Source: Siphonodentalium dalli (taxonomy: Eukaryota > Mollusca > Scaphopoda > Gadilida > Siphonodentaliidae). Taken from it: a stretch of DNA of 64,000 nucleotides. A program made the translations under genes and the position numbers. This document shows, one piece after another, positions 13,939 through 25,830 of this stretch. The notes under the pieces are model-generated. The model was not told the DNA's origin. It saw only the letters and a program-made list of their open reading frames with translations, and searched no databases. The stretch's first letter is position 1, and each line of letters begins with the position of its first letter. The stretch spans positions 48,121,797-48,185,796 of the forward strand of contig CP136061.1 of the NCBI GenBank assembly GCA_032622095.1. Reading direction: 5' to 3'.

Positions 13939-16128
13939 TTTTTAAATTTTTAAATTTTTATTTTTTTTTATTTTTTATTGAATCAGTCAGATGATTAACA
14001 TACATAATGAATGGTTGTACAAAATACAAAATATAGATATATAATATTCATCTGATACATACATTCAGGCATACACTCATTCACTCGCTCACGCTTGCAC
14101 TCTTACTTACATCAACGGGCATTATGTGGCTCTAAACAGGCGATCGGGCAATGAGTTGGAGTTTTAATTCACGTTAAAACATGTTATTTTTATTTTTGTT
14201 TCGGTTTAGCACGACACTCACTGAAGGGTGACTATAATTTCTATAATTATAATTGAAGAGAGTAAGAGGTAGAACGGAAACATAATTCTTAAAGGAAAAA
14301 CCGCGAGTCTGTTGAGTATATATCAAGAAATCTTTGCTTCATTTTTATTTATTGCTTTCTATCTGAAACCAGTTTTTCTCAAATTCTGCAATTTTCATAT
14401 TACAACGAGCATTGAATTTGTCACATCTATACCTGTATTTGAGGGTTGTTATAAAAGATTTGACGGATAGCATGTCTGGGTTGAATTTAGTTCGATATAT
14501 GTATTGTTTGACAAGCAGCCAAAACAAATCGGTGGTATAATTTCCTGCTGTTGGTGGAGAACCAAGAATAATTATCTTTTTCGAATATTTGAGATTAAGG
14601 TTATTTTTGGTTGACCAATCGTTAAGCTCACCTAGGAATTGTTGTACGCATGCGCAGTCCCAGAATATATGTGAGATGTTCTCATTATTATTTCTGCATC
14701 GATTGCACTGGTCATCAGATCTTACTTTTATTATTTTAAGAAATCTATTTGTTGATAATATCCTAGAATTAATCCTGAACTGTAACCACTGAAGCTTTGT
14801 ATCAGGCGTCGTGGAGAAAGGTAGGCGGTTGAAAATTGTCCAGTCCATTTCTGGCACCCCAATTTCAATTGTCCATTTGCTTTGGGGTTTAGGGGAAAAT
14901 TTCATAGCATTCAAAATTTTATAGAAGTCTTGCCCACCCTTTGAATTTCGCAAAAGTGGAACCATATTGCTGGGTTGTATGGGATTAGTACAACGAGTTA
15001 AAGTTTTCTTATATTTTTTGGCTAATGAATTAATTTGTCTGCAAATTGCGTTCAAGGTGATGAAGTCAGTGGATACATTAAAAGAAGCGTAAAGACTTTC
15101 GGGTGTGTGGAATTTACCATTTGTATGTATCAAGTCATTGATAAAAAATATGCCATGTCTTCTCCATGTAGCGAAGTTGATAATTTTGTCGTGCAGCTTT
15201 ATGTTTGGATTTTTCCATAAGACCCATGTACATATATTTCCGTTTGACTCATTCTTCTCACTGAAATAGCTCCATGCTGTGAGTACATCACGCCAGAATG
15301 GATTTATATATTTTTGGAATAGTTTCGCAAGTACATGCTGTCATCAAAAAGAAATAGTGAGTCATTGGCAACAGGGAGATCAGTTAAAGGGATCCATTTC
15401 GAGTTCATTGACATAACACGTCTAACCCAAGTTATTTTCATTGACATTATAAAGTTTCTGATATCTACCATTTTCAAGCCGCCATTTTGATAGTCTTGGC
15501 AAATGAGCTTTCTTTTTATTCTGTCCCTATTCGAGTTCCAAAATTTTTTGTAAAGAAGTGATTCGAGCTGTTTAATAAATGCGTTTCCAGGATCTGGTAG
15601 TGCTATGAATAGGTGCGTAAGTTTAGGTAGTATAAGAGATTTGATCACTGTTATTCTTCCGATTGGTGTTAATAGTCTATGTTTCCATGTTTCGATCATA
15701 CGGTTTATGTCCACTAATTTTTTATCATAGTTGTGACTCATCTTGCCTAGGTCTGTATTGAACTGAATACCCAATAAATCGAAGGTAGGAGAAAAGTTTA
15801 GATTTAGATCGGGACAAATACAATCTTTCCGATATGTATGTGATCCTATCCACGACGCCTGACATTTGCTAGGGTTGATCCGTAAGCCAGATATGTCTGC
15901 AAAGAAGTCTAGTATTTTATAAGCTTCTCGTAAACTATTTTCACTACCATCTAAGATGAATGTCGTGTCGTCTGCGTACTGTGTTATTTTGTATTCCTGA
16001 TTGCCGAGGGTTATTCCTGCCATATTTCCATTTTGCTTCACCAAGAGAGATAAAATTTCTGCGCATATCAAAAAAATATACGGTGAGACGGGGTCACCTT
16101 GTCGACAGCCTCGAGAAAGACTGAAGCT
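13939..16128 (-). mobile_element. L1/Tx1-like LINE, 5'-truncated, nested
   Basis: This 2190-bp insertion is flanked by a perfect 16-bp duplication and begins on the plus strand with T-rich sequence (TTTTTTTAAATTTTTAAATT), the complement of an A-rich 3' tail. It carries only the distal RT and C-terminal region of a LINE on the minus strand. It sits in the tail of the plus-strand LINE and is therefore the younger of the two. Confidence 0.92.
14345..16128 (-). pseudogene. L1/Tx1-like reverse-transcriptase ORF, distal part
   Basis: The first block (about 15304-16128) has SRGCRQGDPVSPYIFLICAE, the catalytic box YADDTTFILDGS, SGLRINPSKCQASWIGS, and GRITVIKSLILPKLTHLF, all typical of the L1/Tx1 group. 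The second block (14345-15133), in another frame, includes LQWLQFRINSRILSTNRFL and the cysteine motif CNRCRNNNENISHIFWDC, a C-x2-C...H-x4-C end common to these ORF2 proteins. The frame changes between 15304 and 15133, and the upstream half (endonuclease and first RT boxes) is missing. It is inactive as it stands. Confidence 0.9.
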
Positions 16129-16144
16129 CCACATGATAAGTGTT
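16129..16144. repeat. Target-site duplication, right copy
   Basis: CCACATGATAAGTGTT matches 13923-13938 exactly. Joining the two flanks here restores a continuous stretch from ATGATGATGACGATG through the duplication into a GACGACGAC tract. Confidence 0.92.
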
Positions 16145-16149
16145 AACAA

Positions 16150-16350
16150 GAAGGCGACGACGACGACGACGATGATGATGAAGCTTGTGATGATGACGAT
16201 GATGATGGAACGCTAATGATGATTATGTCGATGATGATGACGATGATGTTCCAATGATAATGACGACGATGAAGTCGACAACGACGACGAGTACGACGAC
16301 GACGATGATAATGATGATGATGATGAAGATGACGATAGAGGTGACGATGA
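16150..16350 (+). repeat. GAC/GAT trinucleotide microsatellite
   Basis: Imperfect GACGAC, GATGAT and GACGATGAT runs fill this stretch. It continues the simple-sequence tail seen before the nested insertion at 13850-13910 and is probably the 3' tail region of the plus-strand LINE. The open frames across it (Met/Thr-rich) are not genes. Confidence 0.8.
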
Positions 16351-16480
16351 AGACGTTTGGGAGGTCACTGTATATTTTGTATATAAATACTTTTCGTTAT
16401 TCTGTCAATCTTATGTATATAATTTCGTTTTCTCAATATCCATTCATGTTATCTAATTGGATCAGAGAATAAAGCAATTC

Positions 16481-18375
16481 TAGACGGCGGATATGACAAT
16501 ATGTTTAATAGGGGATTCCGGTCCCATACACCCTTCTCAATGGATAGAGGCAATATGAGTTATTTTGGAGCTGGACTTATATGTACTTCAGTACATCATC
16601 ACTATATAGAGTCGCTAGCGTCTTTATAATATAGAGTTAACACTAATAGAGAGACCACTCAATCACAATCGATAACGCTTGCTGAGCGCTTACCTGTCCA
16701 CTCTAAACGTTGGAAAATAACACTAATGTTTCCATTTGAATATTTATGGGCACAGGAATTTCAGGTAGACATTTACTTAACTCACCGCCCCAGGCGCTGC
16801 AATGATCACTGGAATTATTATACTTCCATATTTTAAATATGGGAGTAAATGTATAATGTAATTATTATTTTTCAAATTTTGTATATTAATATTATACATC
16901 CATGGTGTAACCAAGGAAGTATATTGTTCTTCTACGGGGGACGTTTTCTGTGTAATTGGAAATACTCATAAACTAACGGCAGTACGAACGCGATATTTCG
17001 AGGGAATATATACATCTAATGGATACTTAAAATGAAGGTATTGCGATTTCGGCCCAAGATTTCTTTACGGAGTAATCGCCCTGCTGAGACTATTTGTCAC
17101 TATTGTTTTTTATTATTATACTGGACACTTTTGCAACCACTATATTTCGGAAAATATGAGGAGTAGCACACAAGCAGTTTGTATGTATGTTGGGGGCCAA
17201 TGAGGCCAACTTCGCAAAATGAATATCGTCTGCGTTGTCCTCTCGGAGTTATCTCCCTTTATCTTGAACACAAATTAATTTTAAGATCCCGGAAATTATG
17301 AGGAGCAGAGTATCGAAAATTGGACTATATGCACACCTCGATATGACCTATACTGGTCAAGGCCATCAAAACTTGGGTCCGCTTTTCCATGCGGAGTTAC
17401 CACCTGTAGATAGGGACACCTCTAGATATCTATAATTGATAACCCGGAAAAGACTAATGGATCAGTGTTATCACAAGTGGACTTGACGGCGATTATCTAA
17501 TAACCCATACCCGAGGTGTTATATGGATGCACAAGAACCCGACCATGGCCCGACAGGAAACAAAAACACCTGCTCGTGACCACAGTGGAAATAAGGCATA
17601 GCCTTCACTGTCATCCCGGGTCTCCAGGCCAAATAGTCTCACTCACAATTATGTCACTAAGCGTTCACAAGATGAGCGTCACACGCACTACATTCAAAGA
17701 GTTAAATGTAAAAACAACGTAGTGCTATAATTTTGAATTATCTGCGGTGCATTCGGTTTAAAGAGTATTTATTTCATGAATAATTACAATATAAGAAATG
17801 TATATTATATGTTGGTCATTTCTGAAAACATTAGGAAACATCCAATTCGAGAATGTGATACGTGCAATTCGAGGCATATGGTCTATGGAATAGAAGTTTA
17901 GTTTATTAAAAGATGCGTTTAGGCTTCATAACATCTACTGATGACAACAACATACGATACAACTCCACGAGAAGCGTTCAATGCTAACATGCGACATATC
18001 AACTAGACTTGCAGATGTCGATACGTTCCACCGGGAGGCATTCGATATCAAAATGTGTCGTATCAACTGAACCTGCAGACAGCAGCTAATATAAATTAGT
18101 TTTGACTACATGTCGATGCGAAGCAGTCTTAGTCTTTCATAACTTCGGAAATTGACAACTATGCCGGATATGGATCAACCCAGTATGATTAAACACACAC
18201 TCAGAGTCATACTGACATACTGGGTCTATCACAGTCTCGTCCAAATGTCATTCCCCGGAAGTGTGCAGGCTTCCCTCAAATTACGTCACGTTGTGTTATG
18301 TTAATCGCTTCCATTTGACACTTATGTCTTGGGGCTACTAATATTGACTTCTGATTGGTGCTACCAACGTGAAAT
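16481..18375. other. TRPA1 intron, no recognised gene
   Basis: A short minus-strand open frame at about 16480-16560 may belong to the fragment cut at 11255. The rest shows no exon or repeat that I could support; the 68-codon frame at 17516-17722 has no features. Confidence 0.4.
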
Positions 18376-19905
18376 CTCGCAGTGGCTATAATTGAGCATC
18401 GCTTGGGCGTGGCTATAACTGAGCACCGATTGGTGTGGCTATAATAGGAGCATCGCTGGGGTGTTGCAAAAAATGGCCATCACTTGAGCGTGGCTATAAT
18501 GGGCTTAGCCGGGGCGTGGCTATAATTGAGAATTGCTGGAGCGTGGTTATAATTGAGGGTTGCTAGTGCGTGGCTATAATTGAGCATCACATGGGTATGG
18601 CTATACTTGAGCATCACTTGGGCGTGGTTATAGTTGAGCATCACAGCAACGTGGCTATAATTGAGAATAGCTGGGTGTGGTTATAATTGAGTATCACGGG
18701 GTCGTGGCCATAATTGAGCATTGCTGTTGTCTGGCTATAATTTAAAATATCTGGGGTGTGTCTATATGTGAGTATCGCTGTAGTGTGGCTATAAATGGCA
18801 ATTGCTGGAACGTGAGTATAACAAGAGCATTGCTGGGATATGACTATAATTGAGCATAGCTGGGGCGTGGTTAAATATGATCGTCGCTGGGATATGGCTT
18901 TAATTGGAGCTTCGCTGGGGCGTGGCTATAATAAGAATATTGCTGGGATGTGGATATAATTGAGCATCACAGGAGCATCATATCTTTGGTGTTGCTATAC
19001 TTAAGCATCGCTTGGGCGTGGCTATAATTTAGTATCACTGGGCGTGGCTATAATTGAGTATCACCGGGGCGTGATTATAATTGAGTATTTCTGGGATGTG
19101 GCTATAATTGAGCATTGCTGGGGTGTGGCTATAATTGGGGATCCCAGGGGGTGGCGGCTATTCTTGGGCATATCTTTGGTATGGCTACCTTTGAGTATCT
19201 CTTGGGTGTGGCTACAATTGAGCATTGCTGCGGTGTGGTTATAATTGAGTATCGCCGGGGCGTGACTATAATTGAGGATATCTAGGGCGTGGCTATAATT
19301 GAGCATCACTGGGTTGTGTGTATAATTTAGTAATGTTTGGATGTGGCTAAAAGTGAGCATTGCTAGAATGTGACTATAATAGAAAGATTGCATGGATGTG
19401 GCTGTAATTGAGCATCGCTGTGTGTGGCTATAGTGGGAGCATCGTTTGGGCGTGGCTATAATTGAGTACAGCTGAGGCGTGCTATACTTGGGCATAGCTG
19501 GGCATGGGTATAATCGAGCATCGATGGGGTGCGGCTATAATTGAACATCGCCTGGGCGTAGCTATATTTGAGCATCGCCAGGGAGTGGTTATAATTGATC
19601 ATCGCTGGGATGCGGCTATAATAGCATTGCTGGGATGTGGCTATAGTTGAGTATCGCTGGGTGTGTCTAGAGTTGAGCATCGATGGGGCGAAGCTAAAAT
19701 TGAGTATTGGCTATAATTGAGAATCACTTGGACGTGACTATAATTGAGCGTTGCTTGTACGTGGCTATAATTGAGCATTCGTGGGCGTGGCTATAACTGA
19801 GCATCACCGGGACGTGGCTATATCTTAGTATCACCAGGACGTGGCTATATCTGAGTATCACCGGGACATGACTATATCTGAGTATCACCAGGGCATGACA
19901 GTCAT
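18376..19905 (+). repeat. 27-bp minisatellite, about 50 copies
   Basis: The unit is close to GTGGCTATAATTGAGCATCG followed by CTGGGGC. Spacing measured at 19044, 19071 and 19098 is 27 bp. Copies vary by substitution and by changes of a few bases, so the array is old. It lies in the intron just past the donor of the S3 exon. Open frames in both directions across it (for example 19061-19495 minus) are repeat by-products. Confidence 0.92.
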
Positions 19906-19984
19906 GGGCAATGCGTTGGCTCTGCAGTTTCAGTCTTTTATAACTTTGAGGATATTTGACTAAGTATCATTATGTCTATCTTAC

Positions 19985-20116
19985 CTCCCTGTATCCAGTT
20001 TCCCTCTGGCAGTCGGAGAAATCTAGGACAACTAGCACTGCTGTAACATATACGACCCAATCTATCAGGTTCTCATAGCTAATGTATCCCAGCCTACCCA
20101 CATACATTTGAAGTAT
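19985..20116 (-). CDS. TRPA1: TRPA1-like exon: S2-S3 junction and S3
   Basis: This 132-bp, 44-codon exon has acceptor TTTTTCAG and donor GTAAGATAG. It encodes ILQMYVGRLGYISYENLIDW followed by the S3 helix VVYVTAVLVVLDFS and a short extracellular stretch ending RETGYRE. The order of a basic-aromatic linker, then N-L-I-D/E-W, then a V/I/Y-T-A/G helix is the TRPA1 S2-S3 to S3 signature. Both ends are phase 0. The 27-bp minisatellite ends about 80 bp beyond its donor. The preceding exon must end on a complete codon, whereas the S1 exon ends with two spare bases, so another exon is needed between them. Confidence 0.88.
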
Positions 20117-21759
20117 CTGAAAAACCAGAAGAAACAATCTGAGGCCAAAACATTAATGTCGGTAGGCAGGTAATCTTGTTTAAAAAGTATTGTAGCATTG
20201 AAAAGCGGAGATGATGTACAGTTTCTTGCATTTGTCTGATAAGTTATTCCTCGAATAATGTTGGAAGACATTGAATATATAATCGCTGTAATGATTTCTC
20301 TATAGACCACTCTCTTTACTAGATACCCATTGACGAGCAGCTCCATTATGAATTAACAAACAACCAAAGGTTCAAGCCGTGAAAGAATGTGTCTTTCATT
20401 TTCAGAATGAGGTCCCCAGAGGGTGAATTTAGTGATTGTACCCCGCACAGTGGGCTAACATAACACAATTCACCCTATGGGAACGTCATTTTGGTTAGGC
20501 CTCATCTTCTGGGAAATATCTATGGTGTCATATTAACATTGATTTGAGTTACTCTTTTCCTTCTGTTCATTTTCTATATCAAGGCTCCCATATGTTGTTT
20601 TTTTAATCTTATTATCTAAACATTTCCACTAATGAATATGAATCATTTAGCACTTGTATTATCTTTTCGTACGTCTGTCCTCTGATCATTTTTCCTAAAT
20701 ATCCCTCCAAATGAATGATAAACTATTCCAATATATAATTCAACTGAGTTGGAGAATAGAAAGGGTTAAAGCTAAGCCAAACCAATTAAAATCGTTGTAA
20801 ACGTAGGTAAACGCGTTTTATGCTGCTTTCAATCTATCTGCACCATGTGTATAAATGATAACGCAATCTCATGTTAGGTAAGTATTTGCGTGAGAGGAGG
20901 TTATACTATTGCCCGTTAATCCCACTGCGATGGTAATTGGTTCTACATGCAATACATTTTGGAAATAAACAATATCTTTAATAATATAAGTAATCTGAAA
21001 ATATAATTCACACACAAACCAACACATAGTGTACACTTATAAAGATATTGAATAATTTGAAGCACCGTTGTTTTTCATGCACTTAAAAATGTTCGTGATT
21101 CAAAGTCCATGCCGTCAAAATTCAATAGTATATTTATCGGTGACCAAATTATATACGGTAATGACTCCATATGGTAAGACCGAATCTGAATCTGCTGATA
21201 TTTAATATGTATTACTAATTGTTTAATTGTATTCAGTATTCTGTGCAATCCGGATCCGTCTGATATTGCGTCCGTAAGCTCTACAAACTATTGTTTTTTG
21301 GGGGGAAAATGCGACCTGTGCAGTTGTGAACTAAAATGTGAAGATGGTCTAACTTCGGTTCCTTTGTGAACCGGGCAAGTTCTAAATGTGCGAAAACCGG
21401 CTTAATCGTTGACATTTTCGCTAAATTGTGACAACTGGGTTGCCTTCAAGCTGCCTCTTCGAGCTGTCGGTTGACTTGTCCTCATTCATCTCAGCGTTCA
21501 TTTTGAAATTTCAGTGCTGTGACCATCAAAATAATAACATAAGAGGATACAGGTACAATTAACAAGAGCTTCGATGTCAACTATTGGTGACAATAATATC
21601 AACAACAACAGCTGTTAGAATGTTAACAGTGTTGTTTTTAACTTGAACTTTTCAGTCCAGTTGACAGTGTTCTCATTGTTTCAAAGCACATGCATGTACA
21701 GTTACACGAGAGGATATACTGTACGCACCAGAGTAATTAACAATAGCTTCAATGTCATC

Positions 21760-21790
<31 letters not shown>

Positions 21791-22950
21791 CCGTAAACAA
21801 TGAACTGGCGCCTCACAGTGACGGATAATCACATATCTACAATTCTAATTTACAAATACAACTATTACAGTTACACGGACCGATTCATCCCGTGTTAATC
21901 AATTTCAATTGAAATGGTGTATATGAGACATCGTCCTTCGCCATGGTATCGCCAAGTTATTACGACAATTTACGTAAGGGGTGCACTATTGGTTGGATGT
22001 TCTTATCAAACTATCTTTGGTTGACTCACGGATATGGATATTAAGTGTCGTCATACCAGTATACATAGTTTGGTGCATAACGCTGTCAAAATTCATCGAC
22101 AAATGTGCGACTATAGGAGAACATTGTCGCCAAATCATCGTACACAGTTATCACGGGATCTGCTGTTGTCTTGAAGATTTCAATCCCAACTAGCTGTTAT
22201 TCATATATTGTCGTGATGTACGGATTCACCGGTTAAAACTAAAAAAACTGTTTTTACAAGTGACTGGACAATTTCACGCCTTACAATGTTACCAAATAGA
22301 TATTTTAATTTTACATTTACATACATTTGAGTTTTAACTGTTCTTTTATGTCTTAAAATGGATTGACGATTCATATGTTTTAGAATGGACGAAATTGGTA
22401 TTACTCGTAACTGGATACTGATGCGTTGGCTTTTCGTCTGTTACTAGTATCGTTTTTGTTATTTACAGTCATATACAGTAGTCAGTGAAAGGTGAACACA
22501 TCACGCGTGCACAGCCTTTTTCCGGATTAAATTCCACGAGGCAGATAACAAGTTTGACCCTCTGCAAACTGCAAAGTTTCATAAGAATTGTCTTTCACTT
22601 TATGCATTGAGGATTTACGTTTCATCAAAATTATGATAATAATAGAAGAACTACGATATATTTTTCAGTTACGAACAATGCTAGTTTCGACCATTCTAAA
22701 TCGTAATCACCCCCGTGTACGTGGTATCGCCAAACCCGAGGGTATCACTAAACCAGAGAATTGCGGTTTTGATGAATGAACATATCTCCCCCAGATGAAG
22801 CTATATATCTCCCAGTTAAATGATGATATCCACTATTCAAAACATAATTTCGCAAAGCGGAATTTTCCCTCAATGGGATAGCGATCATAGCTTGCTCTCA
22901 CTGCGATAAATTTAATAGAAATTCTGACTCATTTCCGATGTTATCATAAA
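20117..22950. other. TRPA1 intron, mostly unremarkable
   Basis: It contains the short MITE at 20405-20490 and an ACA/CAA trinucleotide tract at about 21760-21790. The S1-S2 exon expected somewhere in 20117-36225 was looked for here and not found. Small open frames (20065-20346, 21643-21828, 21981-22193) have no support. Confidence 0.4.
20405..20490. mobile_element. Short inverted-repeat element, GAGGTCC family (copy 1)
   Basis: The left end AATGAGGTCCCCAGAGGGTG then AATTTAGTGA is matched by a degraded right end CAATTCACCCTATGGG then AACGTCATTTTG. The copy at 29702-29785 has the same ends in better condition, as its right end reads CACCCTCTGTGGACCTCATT. Confidence 0.65.
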
Positions 22951-22954
22951 TAGT

Positions 22955-23510
22955 AGACACTTTTTGTCGTTAGGTAGATCGTTTGAAACATAATTATCAG
23001 TCATAGATGGCGGATAATGCGTGTATCAATACACAACTATATGTTTAATTAACCATAAAATTGTCTAGCCTCAAGAGCGGTTCGCAAATAATACTATATG
23101 CGTCCAAGTGCGGTTATACCCACCATAATTTATGGGTAGAGTGGTAACGTCGCAAGAGCTATACTCTGTCCTTGACCTCGGTTAACGGTATACTCGTAGG
23201 GCGCGTATCTATGCTCTCAAATCGACTCCACTCACCGGATGTTCAATTTTACTTATATATCAAGATGTTCCACCCACTTTGGTGTCTTACAAACCACCCG
23301 AAAGAAATCAGTCAATTAGTTGAATATAACGTGACTGTCAGTTTGGGGTGAAGGTCAGAGTATAGCTCGTGCGACGTTACCCCGCTACCTAATTTCTGGT
23401 ATCAACGCCGCAGATCGATTATGCGATGAGATGTCGCCAAACCAGATGTCAAAGATGCGAATGATATGCTTCACATTTTGACCGTTTCTGCTTGAAATTA
23501 TCCCAATTTA
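22955..23510 (+). repeat. Composite dispersed repeat, block X (copy 1, interrupted)
   Basis: From TAGACACTTTTTGTCGTTAG through TGGCGGATAATGCGTGTATC and ATGCGATGAGATGTCGCCAA to TTTTGACCGTTTCTGCTT, this matches 62010-62310 in the same orientation. It is split by the insertion at 23135-23389, which is absent from the 62-kb copy. Confidence 0.85.
23135..23389. mobile_element. 255-bp MITE inserted in block X, 9-bp target duplication
   Basis: The ends GGTAGAGTGGTAACGTCGCA then AGAGCTATACTCTG and CAGAGTATAGCTCGTGCGAC then GTTACCCCGCTACC are inverted copies of about 34 bp. Flanks TAATTTATG (23126-23134) and TAATTTCTG (23390-23398) form a near-perfect 9-bp duplication. The uninterrupted site is visible at about 62192 as TAATTTCGGGTATC. 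A target duplication of 8-9 bp points to a hAT, Merlin or MULE-type source, which I cannot resolve. Confidence 0.88.
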
Positions 23511-23704
23511 GATAATTTAAATAATTTCGGCCATATTTGTGAACTGAAACGGTCACCAGATGAAATGAAAAAATCTAAACTTAGGGGTTGTCATATCCAG
23601 CAGTTGGAAGAACCAGTTGTAAACTCGATGAAAACTGGAACCTAACATGGGGGTGCAAATAGATGTTACTGGGAGGGTGCATTTAGAAACTATAGGTGAA
23701 CAAC

Positions 23705-23882
23705 CATAACAATGACCCTCTAGCCACGTCGCTGCTAACTCATGATTTACACTGATTTATTGTTTTCATTCATTGTACAGTTCTGGGCCTATAATGTCGA
23801 ATAACACAGAATAGTCTATACTATTAATATGACATCAGAAAATAAAACACAAACAAACATACTGGCCTGTCCGAATGATAAC
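23705..23882 (+). repeat. Composite dispersed repeat, block Y (copy 1)
   Basis: ATGACCCTCTAGCCACGTCG through AACTCATGATTTACACTGAT, TATACTATTAATATGACATC and GGCCTGTCCGAATGATAA matches 62312-62545 in the opposite orientation. In the 62-kb copy it directly abuts block X. Confidence 0.85.
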
Positions 23883-24939
23883 TGTACCTTCAAATGCCGT
23901 GTCTAGACTTCTCTAACCACACCACTGTTAACTGACAATATACCACTACCCACAAAAGTTTGGCCAAATTAATATTTTTTTGGAAATTTTCGAAAAAAAA
24001 TCGAAAAATGGCCATTGGCAAATTTGATCTATATCAGCGTGAACCCTGATTGTATACCACATTTTATTATGTAGGTGTTTTATGACCAGCAAGTATAATA
24101 AAACAATAGGTTAATCAACCGAATTTGAATGTCGAAAAATTAATGTGTGGCTTGTTGCTGCCAACAAGGATACCTCCACGCGGGCGAAATAATAATATTG
24201 CAAATGAGAATTATGAGTTTTCAATTACAATGTAAGTTCATTCGTAGCGGTAGTAACGGGTAGTTTGCCTTTTATTGAGAAACTAAGACACAATAAATAA
24301 CGACACTATAGTAACTCCAGTCTGCAGTATGGACATAATTATAGAGAATGTTAGATGTTAGATAAAACAGAAATATTCATAAAATGTGAGACCAGAAAAT
24401 GAGGATATAATTTGGCCGAAGTTTTTATAATTGGGCAAAACAAAAACAAAACATCAGAATTGGTCGAAAGACTTTTCGGCCCAGCGTAAACACTGTATAC
24501 ACTGTCGCCAGTAATATGTATTGCTACAATGACTGTGTTCATGATCCAAACACACACAGTGGGATTAACTTTGAAAGCAATTTTATAATTATCGTTGCTG
24601 TTTTATGCAAAGTGACTACATTGAGAACCTGTGACAAATTTCTCATACCAGCCTCAATGAAAACTTTACAGAACATCGCTTTTTCGGACTATCGTAAGAA
24701 CACCAGCCTGGACAATTGACACAAAGGAAAGAATTAACGAAAACATATATAATGGTGCAGGTGTACATGTATGCAAGGTAAATCAATAAATGCAGTCGTT
24801 CGACCTAGATGAAAATAATATAAACTAAGTGGTATACAGGTACCAGCCTAGAGGTTCCAAATTTGAGAAATCATTTCGCCCTGTTTGGATATTAGGAAGA
24901 AGTGGACTGTCATCAGGGAGAACTAACAATGGCTGATAT

Positions 24940-25363
24940 GGAATACTATTAGGGCCACTTCCTAATGGCGCTTTCGGCGCACGCCGAAAGCGACAAAAAG
25001 TAGGCCATTAGTAACGCGCCGAAAGTGCCGAAAGCGACAAAAAGTGCGCCGAAAGCGACAAAAAGTGCGCCGTTATGGCGCACTTTTTGTCGCTCACACC
25101 CTAATGGCGCCATTTTTGTCGCTTCCGGCGCCCGCCATTAGGGAGTGGACCTAATAGTATGCCTAATGGCGCGCGCCGAAAGCGACAAAAAGTGCGCCAT
25201 TATAGTAACGCGCCGAAACATGCGATAATATCGCACATTTTGTCGCCGAAAGCGACAAAAAGTGCGCCGTAACGGCGCTTTCGGCGCGTTACTAATGGCC
25301 TACTTTTTGTCGCTTTCGGCGCGCACTGAAAGCGCCATTAGGAAGTGGCCCTAATAGTATTCC
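24940..25363. mobile_element. GC-rich foldback element, 424 bp
   Basis: The terminal inverted repeats are GGAATACTATTAGGGCCACT then TCCTAATGGCG on the left and CGCCATTAGGAAGTGGCCCT then AATAGTATTCC on the right. The interior is built from permuted copies of CGCCGAAAGCGACAAAAAGT and its complement ACTTTTTGTCGCTTTCGGCG. No coding potential. It is locally much richer in G and C than its surroundings. Confidence 0.9.
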
Positions 25364-25668
25364 ATAGGCTGAAGTAAATTCCCCCAACATTACCCTTCGA
25401 TGATCCAATAAGAAGTATGCAACACAAGACCCCATTTATAAATCATTATAGTGAGTAAGAACACCATTATAATAAGAAAATATGCGTTAAATACGCTGCT
25501 TGGAAATATGTCTCCCAGGCAGCCCTCTAGGCAGGGCCCTGGTGGTATATCATATCACACTAGAATGACTTCAGTTCAAATGTATCAGCTGGCTAGACTA
25601 TGAAGGATTATGTAGCTACAAATATACATAATAAAACGAAGCAGTGCACAACTGTACCTGGGGGATCA

Positions 25669-25830
25669 AAGATGGTCTATAACGTCCTTTAACAAGTTTT
25701 ATATTGTTTCCTGAGCATAAAATAATAAATATGATTTGAAGACCCCTGTCTGGAAATTCTTCTATCAATTGATATTGATTTTCTTTCGAATTTTCTAGTA
25801 CAATATACATACAACCAATTTGGGACAGTT
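25669..25830. repeat. Dispersed repeat, AAAGATGGTCT type (copy 1)
   Basis: From AAAGATGGTCT to AATTTGGGACAGTT this aligns with 37193-37345, sharing GAAGACCCCTG, TATCAATT, ATATTGATTTT and TACAAT in order. The overlapping minus-strand frames (25616-25913) are repeat by-products. Confidence 0.6.

Larger units (their letters stand above)
11255..16480 (+). mobile_element. 5'-truncated non-LTR retrotransposon with a nested LINE in its tail
   Basis: The plus-strand element starts within its reverse-transcriptase ORF and carries RT, C-terminal region, a GTT-rich tail and, after an insertion at 13939-16128, a GAC/GAT-rich stretch. It appears to end near GAGAATAAAGCAATTC at about 16480, an AATAAA-type end. 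The apurinic endonuclease is absent because of 5' truncation. The RT style (Jockey, CR1 and I group) is clear, the exact clade is not. The right end is inferred from the continuity of the interrupted tail. Confidence 0.7.

Noticed and set aside
19061-19680. 144- and 74-codon minus-strand frames rich in Tyr-Ser-His
   Set aside because: They are translations of the 27-bp minisatellite, whose period is a multiple of three.
24060-25370. Possible CRISPR-like array because of regularly reused CGACAAAAAGTGCGCC words
   Set aside because: Words occur in both orientations without unique spacers, in an animal-type genome; it is a foldback element.
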